This document shows, piece by piece, positions 1 through 6,543 of a stretch of DNA of 7,770 nt; within the stretch, counting starts at the first letter, position 1; every line of letters starts with the position of its first letter. The notes under the pieces were generated by a model, which worked only from the letters and a program-made list of their open reading frames with translations, searched no databases and was not told where the DNA came from. Source of the DNA: an uncultured Dyadobacter sp. (GTDB taxonomy: Bacteria; Bacteroidota; Bacteroidia; Cytophagales; Spirosomataceae); the NCBI GenBank assembly GCA_946481035.1, contig CAMLNK010000159.1:1-7770 (forward strand). Reading direction: 5' to 3'. The position numbers and the translations under genes were made by a program.

Positions 1-312
1 TGACAATTGTAACAGGTACAAACAGGAAGTATTGACAATAAATCGGCAAGATTTTGAACCTCGATAACACTGAGATTAGAATTACCGCGAGATGGAATTT
101 GGATTTATAAGTCGATACTGACTTGGATGGACGAAGGTAATTATATATCGTTTAATTTCCAAACATTTAGCTTAAAAACCGTGCCAGTAGCGTTCTTATT
201 GCTTTCGTATGACAAAAAATCTCTGACAATGTACCGAACTCAGTGATTTAACGCACAGTAACTTTTGGGGTCCTTAGTTTTTATGACTGGAAAATCGGAA
301 TTTTGCCGGACT
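1..312. other. AT-rich intergenic stretch upstream of coaX
   Basis: I see no supportable gene here. The stretch is visibly richer in A and T than the genes beside it and stops are frequent in most frames. A short plus-strand frame is open from the left edge to a TAA at 65-67 and could be the tail of a gene outside the window, but it is too short to judge. The heptamer TGACAAT occurs three times (1-7, 33-39, 224-230), the second within a TTGACA hexamer; I attach no function to it. I found no convincing Bacteroidetes promoter (TTTG plus TAnnTTTG at the right spacing) and no terminator-like hairpin. The promoter of the coaX run presumably lies here, but I cannot place it. Confidence 0.55.
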
Positions 313-1035
313 ATGAATATTGTTGTGGATTCGGGGAACACCTTTTCGAAGATCGGATGGTTCGAAGGGGAAAAACTTATACGATATACGACGCACCTGG
401 AATTCCCGGAATTGATCCGGAACGTCAGGGCGGAACTGCCGGAGTACCTCTTTTTTTCGTCGACCGGAAGAACCCAGGAAGAGTTCCAGGAGGCTTTGGG
501 AGAACAGGTTCAGGTAATAGGCCTGACGCCCGACACGCCGCTGCCGATCACCAAGCATTACGACACGCCGCAGACCCTCGGCGCCGACCGGATAGCCGCA
601 GCAGCAGGCGCGAATTATCTTTTCCCCCATGAAGATCTGGTGGTGATTGATATGGGAACCTGCATTACTTACGACCTCATTGATCGCAACGCTGCATTTC
701 AGGGCGGGTTAATTTCTCCCGGTGTGCGAATGCGATTCAATGCAATGCATACGTTTACTAAAAGACTTCCACTTTTCGAGCCTGAAAAAGAGCCTGATTT
801 GATCGGAAAAAGCACCCGACAGGCTATGCAGAGCGGTGTGATGAATGGCACACTCGCTGAAATCGAAGGAATTATTGCACGATACCGACACAATTACCCG
901 ACTTTACGCGTAGTATTATGCGGTGGGGATGCTGCTTTTTTTGAAAGTAGCATGAAACCACCCATCTTTGCGGTGCCGGAACTGGTTTTAATAGGATTGA
1001 ACAGAATTTTAACATATAATGTCTCTTTACAGTAG
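313..1035 (+). CDS. coaX: Type III pantothenate kinase (CoaX)
   Basis: Cytoplasmic enzyme that phosphorylates pantothenate with ATP, the first step of coenzyme A synthesis; type III enzymes belong to the ASKHA fold and need a monovalent cation. From the ATG at 313 the protein is 240 residues, normal for the family. Visible motifs: the N-terminal phosphate-binding DSGNT (6-10), LGADR (89-93) with the expected catalytic Asp92, DMGT (113-116), GGLISPG (131-137), a TFTKRLP segment (147-153), IGKST..AMQSG (164-175) and a late GGDA (204-207). An in-frame TTG at 265 and ATG at 283 would add up to 16 residues, but they lie before the DSGNT strand that normally begins within a few residues of the start, so I chose 313. 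It is the first gene of a rightward run and its stop overlaps the next gene. Identification is secure; the start is likely. Confidence 0.96.
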   Translation: MNIVVDSGNTFSKIGWFEGEKLIRYTTHLEFPELIRNVRAELPEYLFFSSTGRTQEEFQEALGEQVQVIGLTPDTPLPITKHYDTPQTLGADRIAAAAGANYLFPHEDLVVIDMGTCITYDLIDRNAAFQGGLISPGVRMRFNAMHTFTKRLPLFEPEKEPDLIGKSTRQAMQSGVMNGTLAEIEGIIARYRHNYPTLRVVLCGGDAAFFESSMKPPIFAVPELVLIGLNRILTYNVSLQ

Positions 1036-2308
1036 AATAGGAATAATCACGCTTGCCATTACACTCGGTTGGAGTTGTACAAATCTTGCAAAAGCACAAG
1101 GATTGGGCAATTCTCCGTATTCATCGCTCGGTATGGGAGAGTTTTACGGAGATGCATATTCCGACAATACTGGTATGGGAGGAGCGGGCGTCGCCTCAGG
1201 AAGCGGTTTCCAGGTCAACAACCTGAACCCGGCACTTTGGGTGCGCAACCGGTTTACTACACTGGATGTAGGGTTGGTGGGGCAATATAAAGACATTGCT
1301 TCGGGTAATCTGAAACAGGGAAATGCAGGCGGAAACCTTGCCTACCTGTCGTTATCGTTTCCGATTACGCCGAGATGGGTAATCGGGGCCAATTTGAAGC
1401 CTTACAGTTTCATCGACTTTGAAAATACATTTACCCGTCCTGTGGCCGGTTCGCCTGGTATCGCGGAATATACGGTTTCAGGAAAAGGCGGCGTCAACAA
1501 GGCTTCCGTTGTCAATTCATTCCAGATCGGCCGTTATGTAAGCCTGGGTCTTGAGAGCAGCTACTTTTTTGGCAACGTCCGGAGAGCGTCGGATGTGTCG
1601 TTGTATGTCAATGGAGTGCCTTCGGATTATATCGTGAGCCTCAATGAGCGTAACACCTATTCGGACGTGGCTTTCCGCGCCGGTGGTACCGTTCGGATTC
1701 CCCTTAAGAAAGAGAACAAGCTGAACCTGAACCTCGGCGGTGCATATAGTTTCAGTACTTCATTGAATGCTACTAAAACGACCTCTTTCGAACTGACACA
1801 AGGCTCGTTCCCCGTAGCGGCACCGGATACTTTGGAAAACAACCTTGGTGGTGCCATGAAAGTGCCGGAGCAATATCAGGTAGGTGCAACTCTCGAATGG
1901 CCTTTCAAAATGACTTTATCTGTGGATTACAGCCATCAGTCATGGTCGCAGTACAGAGGTTTTGGAAATGTGAATGAGGCCCTGCGTGATGTGAACCGCC
2001 TTCATGTCGGTGCGGAATACATCCCGAAATTCGCGTCGCTCAATTACTTTGATAACGTTCGCTACCGCATCGGTTTCAGCACCGGCAATACGCCTTATGT
2101 AATTGGAAACACGAAAGTGAACGATACGAACGTAAGTCTTGGTTTTACTTTCCCAATGGGCCGTGGTTATGCCAACTTCCTGTCGGTTGCATTGGTAGGA
2201 GGGCAGCGCGGTACCAACTCCGGCGGCGCTATTCGCGAGCGTTACGGGCGTGTGGTTTTGGGTGTGACGCTCCTGGAAAGATGGTTTGAGAAGCGAAGGA
2301 TCGACTAA
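1019..2308 (+). CDS. Exported outer-membrane beta-barrel protein (FadL-like, function unknown)
   Basis: A 429-residue exported protein. Residues 1-26 are a signal peptide with a hydrophobic core and an AKA-Q cleavage site; Cys20 is preceded by GW, so it is not a good lipobox. The mature part begins with a glycine-rich segment (GLGNSPYSSLG, then GMGGAGVASG), followed by NLNPALW and many alternating hydrophobic/polar strands, as in FadL/OmpP1-type outer-membrane barrels. It ends with a strand and a charged tail, ERWFEKRRID; I recall similar tails on Bacteroidetes barrel proteins. The cargo, if any, is not readable from sequence. The ATG overlaps the last 17 bases of coaX, suggesting translational coupling, and lptC follows 31 bases after the stop, so it probably belongs to one transcript. 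Barrel character is well supported; the FadL-like label is inference from the pattern, and a surface structural role is an alternative. Confidence 0.75.
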   Translation: MSLYSRIGIITLAITLGWSCTNLAKAQGLGNSPYSSLGMGEFYGDAYSDNTGMGGAGVASGSGFQVNNLNPALWVRNRFTTLDVGLVGQYKDIASGNLKQGNAGGNLAYLSLSFPITPRWVIGANLKPYSFIDFENTFTRPVAGSPGIAEYTVSGKGGVNKASVVNSFQIGRYVSLGLESSYFFGNVRRASDVSLYVNGVPSDYIVSLNERNTYSDVAFRAGGTVRIPLKKENKLNLNLGGAYSFSTSLNATKTTSFELTQGSFPVAAPDTLENNLGGAMKVPEQYQVGATLEWPFKMTLSVDYSHQSWSQYRGFGNVNEALRDVNRLHVGAEYIPKFASLNYFDNVRYRIGFSTGNTPYVIGNTKVNDTNVSLGFTFPMGRGYANFLSVALVGGQRGTNSGGAIRERYGRVVLGVTLLERWFEKRRID

Positions 2309-2339
2309 CAGCAATCTTATGCTTAAAAAGGGCATTCAA

Positions 2340-2972
2340 ATGTTTTTATCAAAAGGAGATAATCACTTATCTCCTTTTTGTATTCTGGTGCTTTGCACGC
2401 TGCTATTCGCGTCTTGTGAGCCCAAAACGGATAAAATAGGGGCAGTTTATAATGGCCCATTCGAAATCGTGAATGATCTGGTGGTCAAGTACAGTGAGCA
2501 GGGCAATATGAAAGTGTATGTCAAAACCCCTAAATCACTTACATACCAGAACGAAACCCGCGTTTTTCCGGATTCAGTGAATATCAGTTTCTTCGACTCG
2601 CTGGGAACAGTCGTAACAACCTTGCGCTCGGATTCGGGCAGGTACGATCGCAATGCGGATGTGTATATTGTAATGGGTAATGTGCGGGTGGTGAAGTCCG
2701 AAACCAAAGAAATCCTTACAACCTCGGAACTCAGGTGGAGCCCGGGTACGCGTAAAGTTTCTACGGATAAGGCATTGTCTGTGAAAAACATCCGGACATC
2801 AGAAATCACCAATGCCATCGGGATGGATGCCGAACAGGATTTCTCCCGCATTAAATTCCGTAAAGCGACGGGTGTTTACAAATTCGTCCAGCCCCCGTCT
2901 CAATCTCAACCACAGCCTCAGTCAGGCTTGGATTCGACGAGGGCCTTGCGTACAAATTCGATCGGCGTATAA
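2340..2972 (+). CDS. lptC: LPS export ABC transporter lipoprotein LptC
   Basis: LptC is the periplasmic bridge component that accepts lipopolysaccharide from LptBFG and passes it to LptA; in Bacteroidetes it is usually a lipoprotein. From the ATG at 2340 the protein has 210 residues, with a lipoprotein signal ending LLFASC (Cys26). The mature part shows the LptC pattern: a Y.GP.E..N.L...YSE opening, a VTTLRSDSGRYD turn, SPGTRKVSTDK, and GMDAEQDFSRIKFRKATGVY near the end, recognisable from Cytophagales LptC proteins. A Gln/Pro/Ser-rich tail follows. An ATG at 2319 (seven more residues) is an alternative start; an in-frame upstream ATG at 2286 lies inside the previous gene. I prefer 2340 because the signal length then matches the other lipoproteins here. 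A perfect hairpin sits in the signal-peptide codons, and the last 55 bases overlap the opposing cytochrome gene. Confidence 0.87.
   Translation: MFLSKGDNHLSPFCILVLCTLLFASCEPKTDKIGAVYNGPFEIVNDLVVKYSEQGNMKVYVKTPKSLTYQNETRVFPDSVNISFFDSLGTVVTTLRSDSGRYDRNADVYIVMGNVRVVKSETKEILTTSELRWSPGTRKVSTDKALSVKNIRTSEITNAIGMDAEQDFSRIKFRKATGVYKFVQPPSQSQPQPQSGLDSTRALRTNSIGV
2351..2379 (+). terminator. Perfect 12-bp inverted repeat with T-tract, terminator-like, inside lptC
   Basis: AAAAGGAGATAA (2351-2362), a four-base TCAC loop and TTATCTCCTTTT (2367-2378) form an uninterrupted 12-bp stem, followed by another T so that five Ts run at 2375-2379. The shape is that of an intrinsic terminator, though the stem has only three G-C pairs and is therefore weak. 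It lies 42 bases after the stop of the barrel gene and within the lptC signal-peptide codons. The only in-frame alternative start downstream, GTG at 2388, would leave nine residues before the lipobox Cys, too short for a signal. It could attenuate transcription into lptC, cap the upstream message against 3' decay, or hide the AGGAG inside the left arm. The repeat is seen directly; the role is inference. Confidence 0.5.
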
Positions 2973-3355
2973 ACGCTGTCTTTTCCCCATTTCATCGATA
3001 CGAAACTCACGATTTCCGCGATTTCGATCTCCGTTAATTTAGGATTAGGGGGCATCGGCCTGCTGAACTTCTTGCCGTTCACAACGATCGTGTCGCTCAT
3101 CCCGTACTGGATAATGCCGGCCACACGTGCCTTATCAGAAAGAATCGGGGAACCGGCAATGGGAGGGTATAGATTAGACATTCCTTTGCCTTCCATCTGG
3201 TGGCAGTTGGCGCAATGCGTCATGTACAATTGCTGTCCTGTCACAAAATACTGCTCGCTTTTCAGCTCTTCCGAACTGCGGCAGGAGGCCAGCCCCAGCA
3301 TCAGGAACGCCAGAGTACGGATCGTGGCGGTGTGGTTACCTTGCAGCAATTTCAT
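2918..3355 (-). CDS. Monohaem c-type cytochrome lipoprotein
   Basis: A 145-residue lipoprotein electron carrier. Residues 1-25 form a signal ending GLASC, so Cys25 is probably lipidated and the haem domain faces the periplasm. One haem-binding CANCH is at 48-52 (His52 as axial ligand), followed by a NLYPPIAGSP segment (61-70) and a PMPP turn whose Met101 is the likely second ligand. This is the class I cytochrome c layout, as in small electron donors near oxidases. The ATG overlaps the stop of the SCO gene as ATGA (3352-3355), a strong sign of translational coupling, and the two are commonly associated with cytochrome oxidase function. The C-terminal codons overlap lptC on the other strand by 55 bases. 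The class is secure; its redox partner is inferred. Confidence 0.92.
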   Translation of the reverse strand: MKLLQGNHTATIRTLAFLMLGLASCRSSEELKSEQYFVTGQQLYMTHCANCHQMEGKGMSNLYPPIAGSPILSDKARVAGIIQYGMSDTIVVNGKKFSRPMPPNPKLTEIEIAEIVSFVSMKWGKDSVYTPIEFVRKALVESKPD

Positions 3356-4014
3356 TTCTTATATTCAGCCAGTAACCGCTCCATGTCGTGGAGCAACTTC
3401 TTCGTTCCTTCCTCGGTGGTGCCGTCGTACATGCCCCGCACGTGCTTCTCCTTGTCGATGAGGATAAACGCTCCGCTGTGGATGTAGCCGCCTTGTACCG
3501 TCGTGTCCTCTTTGGCGGTAGACATGTAGTTCTTTTGGCCTATTTCATAAATCCGGGCCTTGTCTCCGGTCAGGAATTGCCATTGCCGGCCTTCCACGCC
3601 CAGGTCCTTTGCAAACTGGTTCAATACGACCGGCGTGTCGTGTTCGGGATCAATGGAATGGGAGAGGATCATTACATCGGGATTACCTTTGTAAGCCTCA
3701 TAAACCTTCACCATTTGTTTTTTCATCACCGGGCAAATGGTCGGGCAGGTGGTGAAGAAAAAGTCGGTCACATAAATCTTGTTCTCGACAATTTTCTCGG
3801 TAATGGTATCACCGTACTGGTTGACAAAAGCGAATTTCGGAATCTTATTATAAATGGTGTCAACGACTTCTTTTCCATCCACAGTCTTCTTCACCACGTC
3901 GCGCTCTCCCAGGATCGGCAGTTTCTTGTCTGAATCGCCGCAGCTGGTAATGGCTGCAACGGACGCGGAAACAAACAGGGAGTGGAAAAGAATTGATTTT
4001 ACTTTCGAGTTCAT
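3352..4014 (-). CDS. SCO1/SenC/PrrC-family copper chaperone lipoprotein
   Basis: A 220-residue thioredoxin-fold protein of the SCO family, which delivers copper to, or reduces the thiols of, the CuA site of cytochrome c oxidase subunit II. The N-terminus is a lipoprotein signal with AITSC (lipid-bearing Cys25). The copper-binding signature is intact: TTCPTICPVM with Cys90 and Cys94 as the CxxxC pair, and His179 in GGYIHSGAFILID as the third ligand. SHSIDPEHDTP (118-128) is the family's usual strand and turn before the variable region. A longer than usual charged stretch sits between the anchor and the domain. The gene follows the small lipoprotein by seven bases and overlaps cytochrome c by four, so all three are probably made together. 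The functional assignment is firm; whether it serves CuA or another copper or thiol target is not resolvable here. Confidence 0.95.
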   Translation of the reverse strand: MNSKVKSILFHSLFVSASVAAITSCGDSDKKLPILGERDVVKKTVDGKEVVDTIYNKIPKFAFVNQYGDTITEKIVENKIYVTDFFFTTCPTICPVMKKQMVKVYEAYKGNPDVMILSHSIDPEHDTPVVLNQFAKDLGVEGRQWQFLTGDKARIYEIGQKNYMSTAKEDTTVQGGYIHSGAFILIDKEKHVRGMYDGTTEEGTKKLLHDMERLLAEYKK

Positions 4015-4021
4015 AAACGGG

Positions 4022-4459
4022 TTATTCTAAAAATGTTTTCGCCTCCTGAATGGATTTCAGTGTGGCTTGTTTGACGAGCAATATCCTTTCTTTCTCGCTT
4101 TCGAAGTAGAGGACAGCTTGTTTGGAGTCCAGTTTTTTGGCCGAATCTCCCCGGTATGCGTGCATCCAGTCCATCATAAGCTTATCGGCATCGGTAAGTT
4201 TCTGATTCAGATCAACTGCTTTGATGCGCTGCTCGGCCATGGTATTGCTGCTTACACCTACATTTTGAAGGCTGTCGATGCCCTGGATTTTCTTAGTAAG
4301 CTGAGATTTCAGGCTCATAATGTCTTCCTGCTGGGGCATTACTTCGTCGTGGATAGCAAGAACTTCCGTTTCAAGGCCGGTGATCTTTTCCTGGTCTTTG
4401 TCCTTTCCGCAGGCAATGCAGAGCATGATGAGGAACGATAGAAGGATGAGGTTTTTCAT
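4022..4459 (-). CDS. Small helical lipoprotein with Met/His cluster, unknown function
   Basis: A 145-residue predicted lipoprotein. The signal is short and ends CIAC, with Cys17 as the lipidated residue, followed by a charged linker. The rest is almost all helix-forming, without prolines except one at 42, and looks like two or three long amphipathic or coiled-coil helices. Two segments stand out: IHDEVMP (36-42) and MMDWMHAY (95-102), each carrying His and Met with acidic residues, plus further Mets at 48 and 74. Proteins of this type in Bacteroidetes tend to be labelled hypothetical or, misleadingly, viral A-type inclusion protein. It lies 30 bases after recN and seven bases before the SCO copper chaperone, so a role in copper handling or oxidase assembly is plausible. 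That is inference from context and residues; I do not recognise a characterised family. Confidence 0.85.
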   Translation of the reverse strand: MKNLILLSFLIMLCIACGKDKDQEKITGLETEVLAIHDEVMPQQEDIMSLKSQLTKKIQGIDSLQNVGVSSNTMAEQRIKAVDLNQKLTDADKLMMDWMHAYRGDSAKKLDSKQAVLYFESEKERILLVKQATLKSIQEAKTFLE

Positions 4460-4489
4460 ATTAAATGGCGTTAACCGAATGCGTGTACG

Positions 4490-6145
4490 TCAATCCCTCA
4501 GGATCATCTCGCGCGCATTGTGCAGCACGGCTTCCGACGGGTTATGTCCGCCGATCATCTGAGCGATCTCTTGTACACGTTCATCGATGGTGAGTTTTTT
4601 GATCCTGCTGACAGTTCTGTCGGAGGAGTGATCTTTATATACAAAATAGTGCGCATCGCCGCTGCTGGCAATCTGGTGCAAATGGGTAATAGCGATAATC
4701 TGGTGGTTGATGGCCATATTTTGCATCATTTTCCCCATCTTTTTGGCAATCTCGCCCGAAACTCCGGTATCGATCTCGTCAAAAATAATGGTCGGCAGTT
4801 TTCGCTTGTCGGCGAGTATATACTTAATAACCATCATTAGCCGGGAAAATTCCCCGCCGGAGGCAACTAATTTCAATTCCTGCGGAACGATTCCCTTGTT
4901 ACCGCTGAAAAGGAACATTGCCGAGTCGATCCCGGAATGCGTCGGCGGCGTTTCATTGATCTGGATATTGAGCGACGCATTGGGAATACCCAACTCGTAC
5001 AGCCTGTCCAGAATCAGCTTTTCAATGGCTTTGGTCACCTTCCTGCGCCTGTCGGAAAGCACTTTCGCGCCCGCGAGCATCTTGTCGTGGGTTTGTGTGA
5101 CTTTCTTTTCCGCCTTGACCAGATCTTCGTCCAGGTTCATGACGATGCTCAGTTTGCCCTGCAAATCGGCTTCAATATCGAGCAATTGCCCGACGGTCGA
5201 TACCTGGTGTTTTTTCAGTAAAGAATAGATAAGATCCAGTCGCTCCTGAACCACTTCGGTTCGGGCCGAATCCAGCTCTACACCTCCGTTCACCTGGTCG
5301 ATTTCTTCGGCAAGATCCCGGAGTTCGATCAGCGCACTTTGGGCGCGCTGGCGCAGAATATCGTATTCATTAACCAACCGCGATGCTTGTGTGAGTGAGT
5401 TTACGGCATTTTTTAGCAAATCAAGGGCCGAATTTTCGGGATTATCCAGATAAGCATGGGCTAGTTGGAGCTTTTCTTTGATCTCCACGGCATTTTCCAG
5501 GATTGTAAGCTCCTGTTCCAACTTTTCCTGCTCGTCGGCTTTCAAACCCGCATTATCCAATTCCTGAAAAAGAAACTGGTCATAATCGAATTCCTTGCGG
5601 AGTTGATGCGCCTGTCGTTTCAGCTCTTCAAATGCTTTTACAGCTTCGCGGTAGGCATTAAAATCGGCTTGATATGCTTTGAGTAAATCGGCGTTTTCGG
5701 CATACGAATCCACCACGCGCAACTGGAATTCGTTGTTGCCGAGCAATATCGAATCGTGCTGCGAATGGACGTCGAGCAGCTGCATGCCGATTTTCCGCAA
5801 AGTTTCCAGATTGACGGGCGTGTCGTTGATGAACGCCCGTGATTTTCCGGCCGCGGAAATTTCGCGCCGCACAATGCATTCTTCCGAAAAGTCGAGATTT
5901 TCATCCTCGAAATTAGGGGCGAGATCGTAACCGGTCAGGTTGAAAGTGCCTTCGATGACGCATTTCTCGCTGCTATCGTACAGTGATTTTGCGTCCGCTC
6001 TGTTTCCGAGCAGCAGGCCTATTGCACCAAGCATAATGGATTTACCAGCACCCGTTTCGCCTGTAATAATGTTCAGGCCGGGATCGGGAGACATTTCTAG
6101 GTGCTTTATCAGCGCATAGTTTTTGATCAGTAAATTAGAAAGCAT
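4490..6145 (-). CDS. recN: DNA repair protein RecN
   Basis: SMC-like ATPase acting early in double-strand break repair, on DNA in the cytoplasm. At 551 residues it is full length. The N-terminal half-site starts LLIKNYALI and has Walker A GETGAGKS (29-36); DVHSQHD (125-131) is a conserved family segment. Long coiled-coil arms fill roughly 150-390, with a break around the middle. The C-terminal ATPase half has the ABC signature ASGGEFSR (428-435), Walker B TIIFDEID (452-459, Asp456/Glu457), GVSG (461-464) and a switch His488 in ITHLHQIA. The ATG at 6145 precedes the family's usual opening residues directly, so the start is firm. Upstream is a 130-base gap, the only sizeable one on this strand, suggesting its own promoter. 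Downstream the lipoprotein, SCO and cytochrome genes follow closely and may be partly read through from recN. Confidence 0.98.
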   Translation of the reverse strand: MLSNLLIKNYALIKHLEMSPDPGLNIITGETGAGKSIMLGAIGLLLGNRADAKSLYDSSEKCVIEGTFNLTGYDLAPNFEDENLDFSEECIVRREISAAGKSRAFINDTPVNLETLRKIGMQLLDVHSQHDSILLGNNEFQLRVVDSYAENADLLKAYQADFNAYREAVKAFEELKRQAHQLRKEFDYDQFLFQELDNAGLKADEQEKLEQELTILENAVEIKEKLQLAHAYLDNPENSALDLLKNAVNSLTQASRLVNEYDILRQRAQSALIELRDLAEEIDQVNGGVELDSARTEVVQERLDLIYSLLKKHQVSTVGQLLDIEADLQGKLSIVMNLDEDLVKAEKKVTQTHDKMLAGAKVLSDRRRKVTKAIEKLILDRLYELGIPNASLNIQINETPPTHSGIDSAMFLFSGNKGIVPQELKLVASGGEFSRLMMVIKYILADKRKLPTIIFDEIDTGVSGEIAKKMGKMMQNMAINHQIIAITHLHQIASSGDAHYFVYKDHSSDRTVSRIKKLTIDERVQEIAQMIGGHNPSEAVLHNAREMILRD

Positions 6146-6275
6146 GTCTAATTTAGGCAGCAGATTGCCGGAGATGATGCAACCTGGCTATGATGAAGGG
6201 AATCAAGGTCGTCTCCGATACGAATATAGGCATGATCTTCCCAATTAGGAAATATAAGAGGCAGTAACCCCAATT
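6146..6275 (-). promoter_or_regulatory. Probable recN promoter region (weak motif support)
   Basis: This is the only non-coding gap of note on the minus strand. Reading leftward, two octamers are one base away from the Bacteroidetes -7 element TAnnTTTG: TATATTTC at 6256-6249 and TATATTCG at 6228-6221. Each has a TTG upstream, but with about 14 bases between instead of the usual 19 or so, so neither is convincing. A direct repeat AATTGGG occurs twice. I see no LexA-like palindrome that would explain SOS control of recN, and no terminator hairpin for the preceding small gene. The promoter role is inferred mainly from position. Confidence 0.3.
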
Positions 6276-6530
6276 TTATAAGGTAGCATGCCTGCTTGGC
6301 GGCACAACGCCCCGGTCGTCGTCGTAAACCACTTCATACAAGTCGGAAAGGGCGATCCGATGTTGATGACCGCGGGTGTCTTTCAGTATAAGCTGCGCCG
6401 CATCGATGGCTATTAATCTGCCAAAAATGGTGTTTCCGTTGAAAAGGACTGCATTGAGAGGTTGTTTTTGCAAAATGCCCTGCTTGCTCTCTATTTCGTC
6501 GGGTTGTACCCGCATTAATCGTTTACTCAT
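6276..6530 (-). CDS. Small Sm/Hfq-like protein, unknown function
   Basis: An 84-residue protein with no signal peptide, expected in the cytoplasm. A longer open frame extends upstream into porD, but the ATG at 6530, 13 bases after the porD stop and preceded by an A-rich stretch, is the natural start (a second ATG at 6515 is possible). Residues 25-70 follow the Sm1/Sm2 pattern of Hfq-like barrels: hydrophobic strand, FNG (30-32), Gly37 after a short strand, Asp43, then LILKD (47-51), a loop, a basic HQHR (55-58) and a last strand IALSDLYEVV. In E. coli Hfq the matching places hold a VNG turn, a Gly, a Phe-Asp and the RNA-contacting Lys-His pair. An acidic then proline-containing tail follows. 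The resemblance is by eye only; it could be any small five-stranded barrel. It is the last gene of the coaBC-porD run. Confidence 0.72.
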   Translation of the reverse strand: MSKRLMRVQPDEIESKQGILQKQPLNAVLFNGNTIFGRLIAIDAAQLILKDTRGHQHRIALSDLYEVVYDDDRGVVPPSRHATL

Positions 6531-6543
6531 TGATTTTAATCTG

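Noticed and set aside
1..147. Minus-strand frame open for about 49 codons to the left edge, with a GTG at 68-70 and a hydrophobic translation
   Set aside because: No ATG, no recognisable motif, AT-rich sequence in which hydrophobic codons arise by chance; too short to call.
265..312. TTG at 265 or ATG at 283 as the coaX start
   Set aside because: The added residues have no counterpart in the family, whose proteins begin just before the DxGNT motif found right after 313.
274..632. Two overlapping 110-118-codon frames within coaX on both strands
   Set aside because: They lie over coaX, whose motifs are all present in frame; the translations have no recognisable features.
2914..2928. AGCCT-5-AGGCT inverted repeat at the lptC/cytochrome overlap as a shared terminator
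   Set aside because: Only a 5-bp stem and no T-tract on either side.
3388..3933. 181-codon plus-strand open frame opposite the SCO gene
   Set aside because: The minus strand has an intact SCO protein with all copper ligands; the antisense translation shows no family features and is a shadow.
4707..5228. 173-codon plus-strand open frame opposite recN
   Set aside because: It runs across recN's conserved Walker B and signature codons; the long frame follows from recN codon use.
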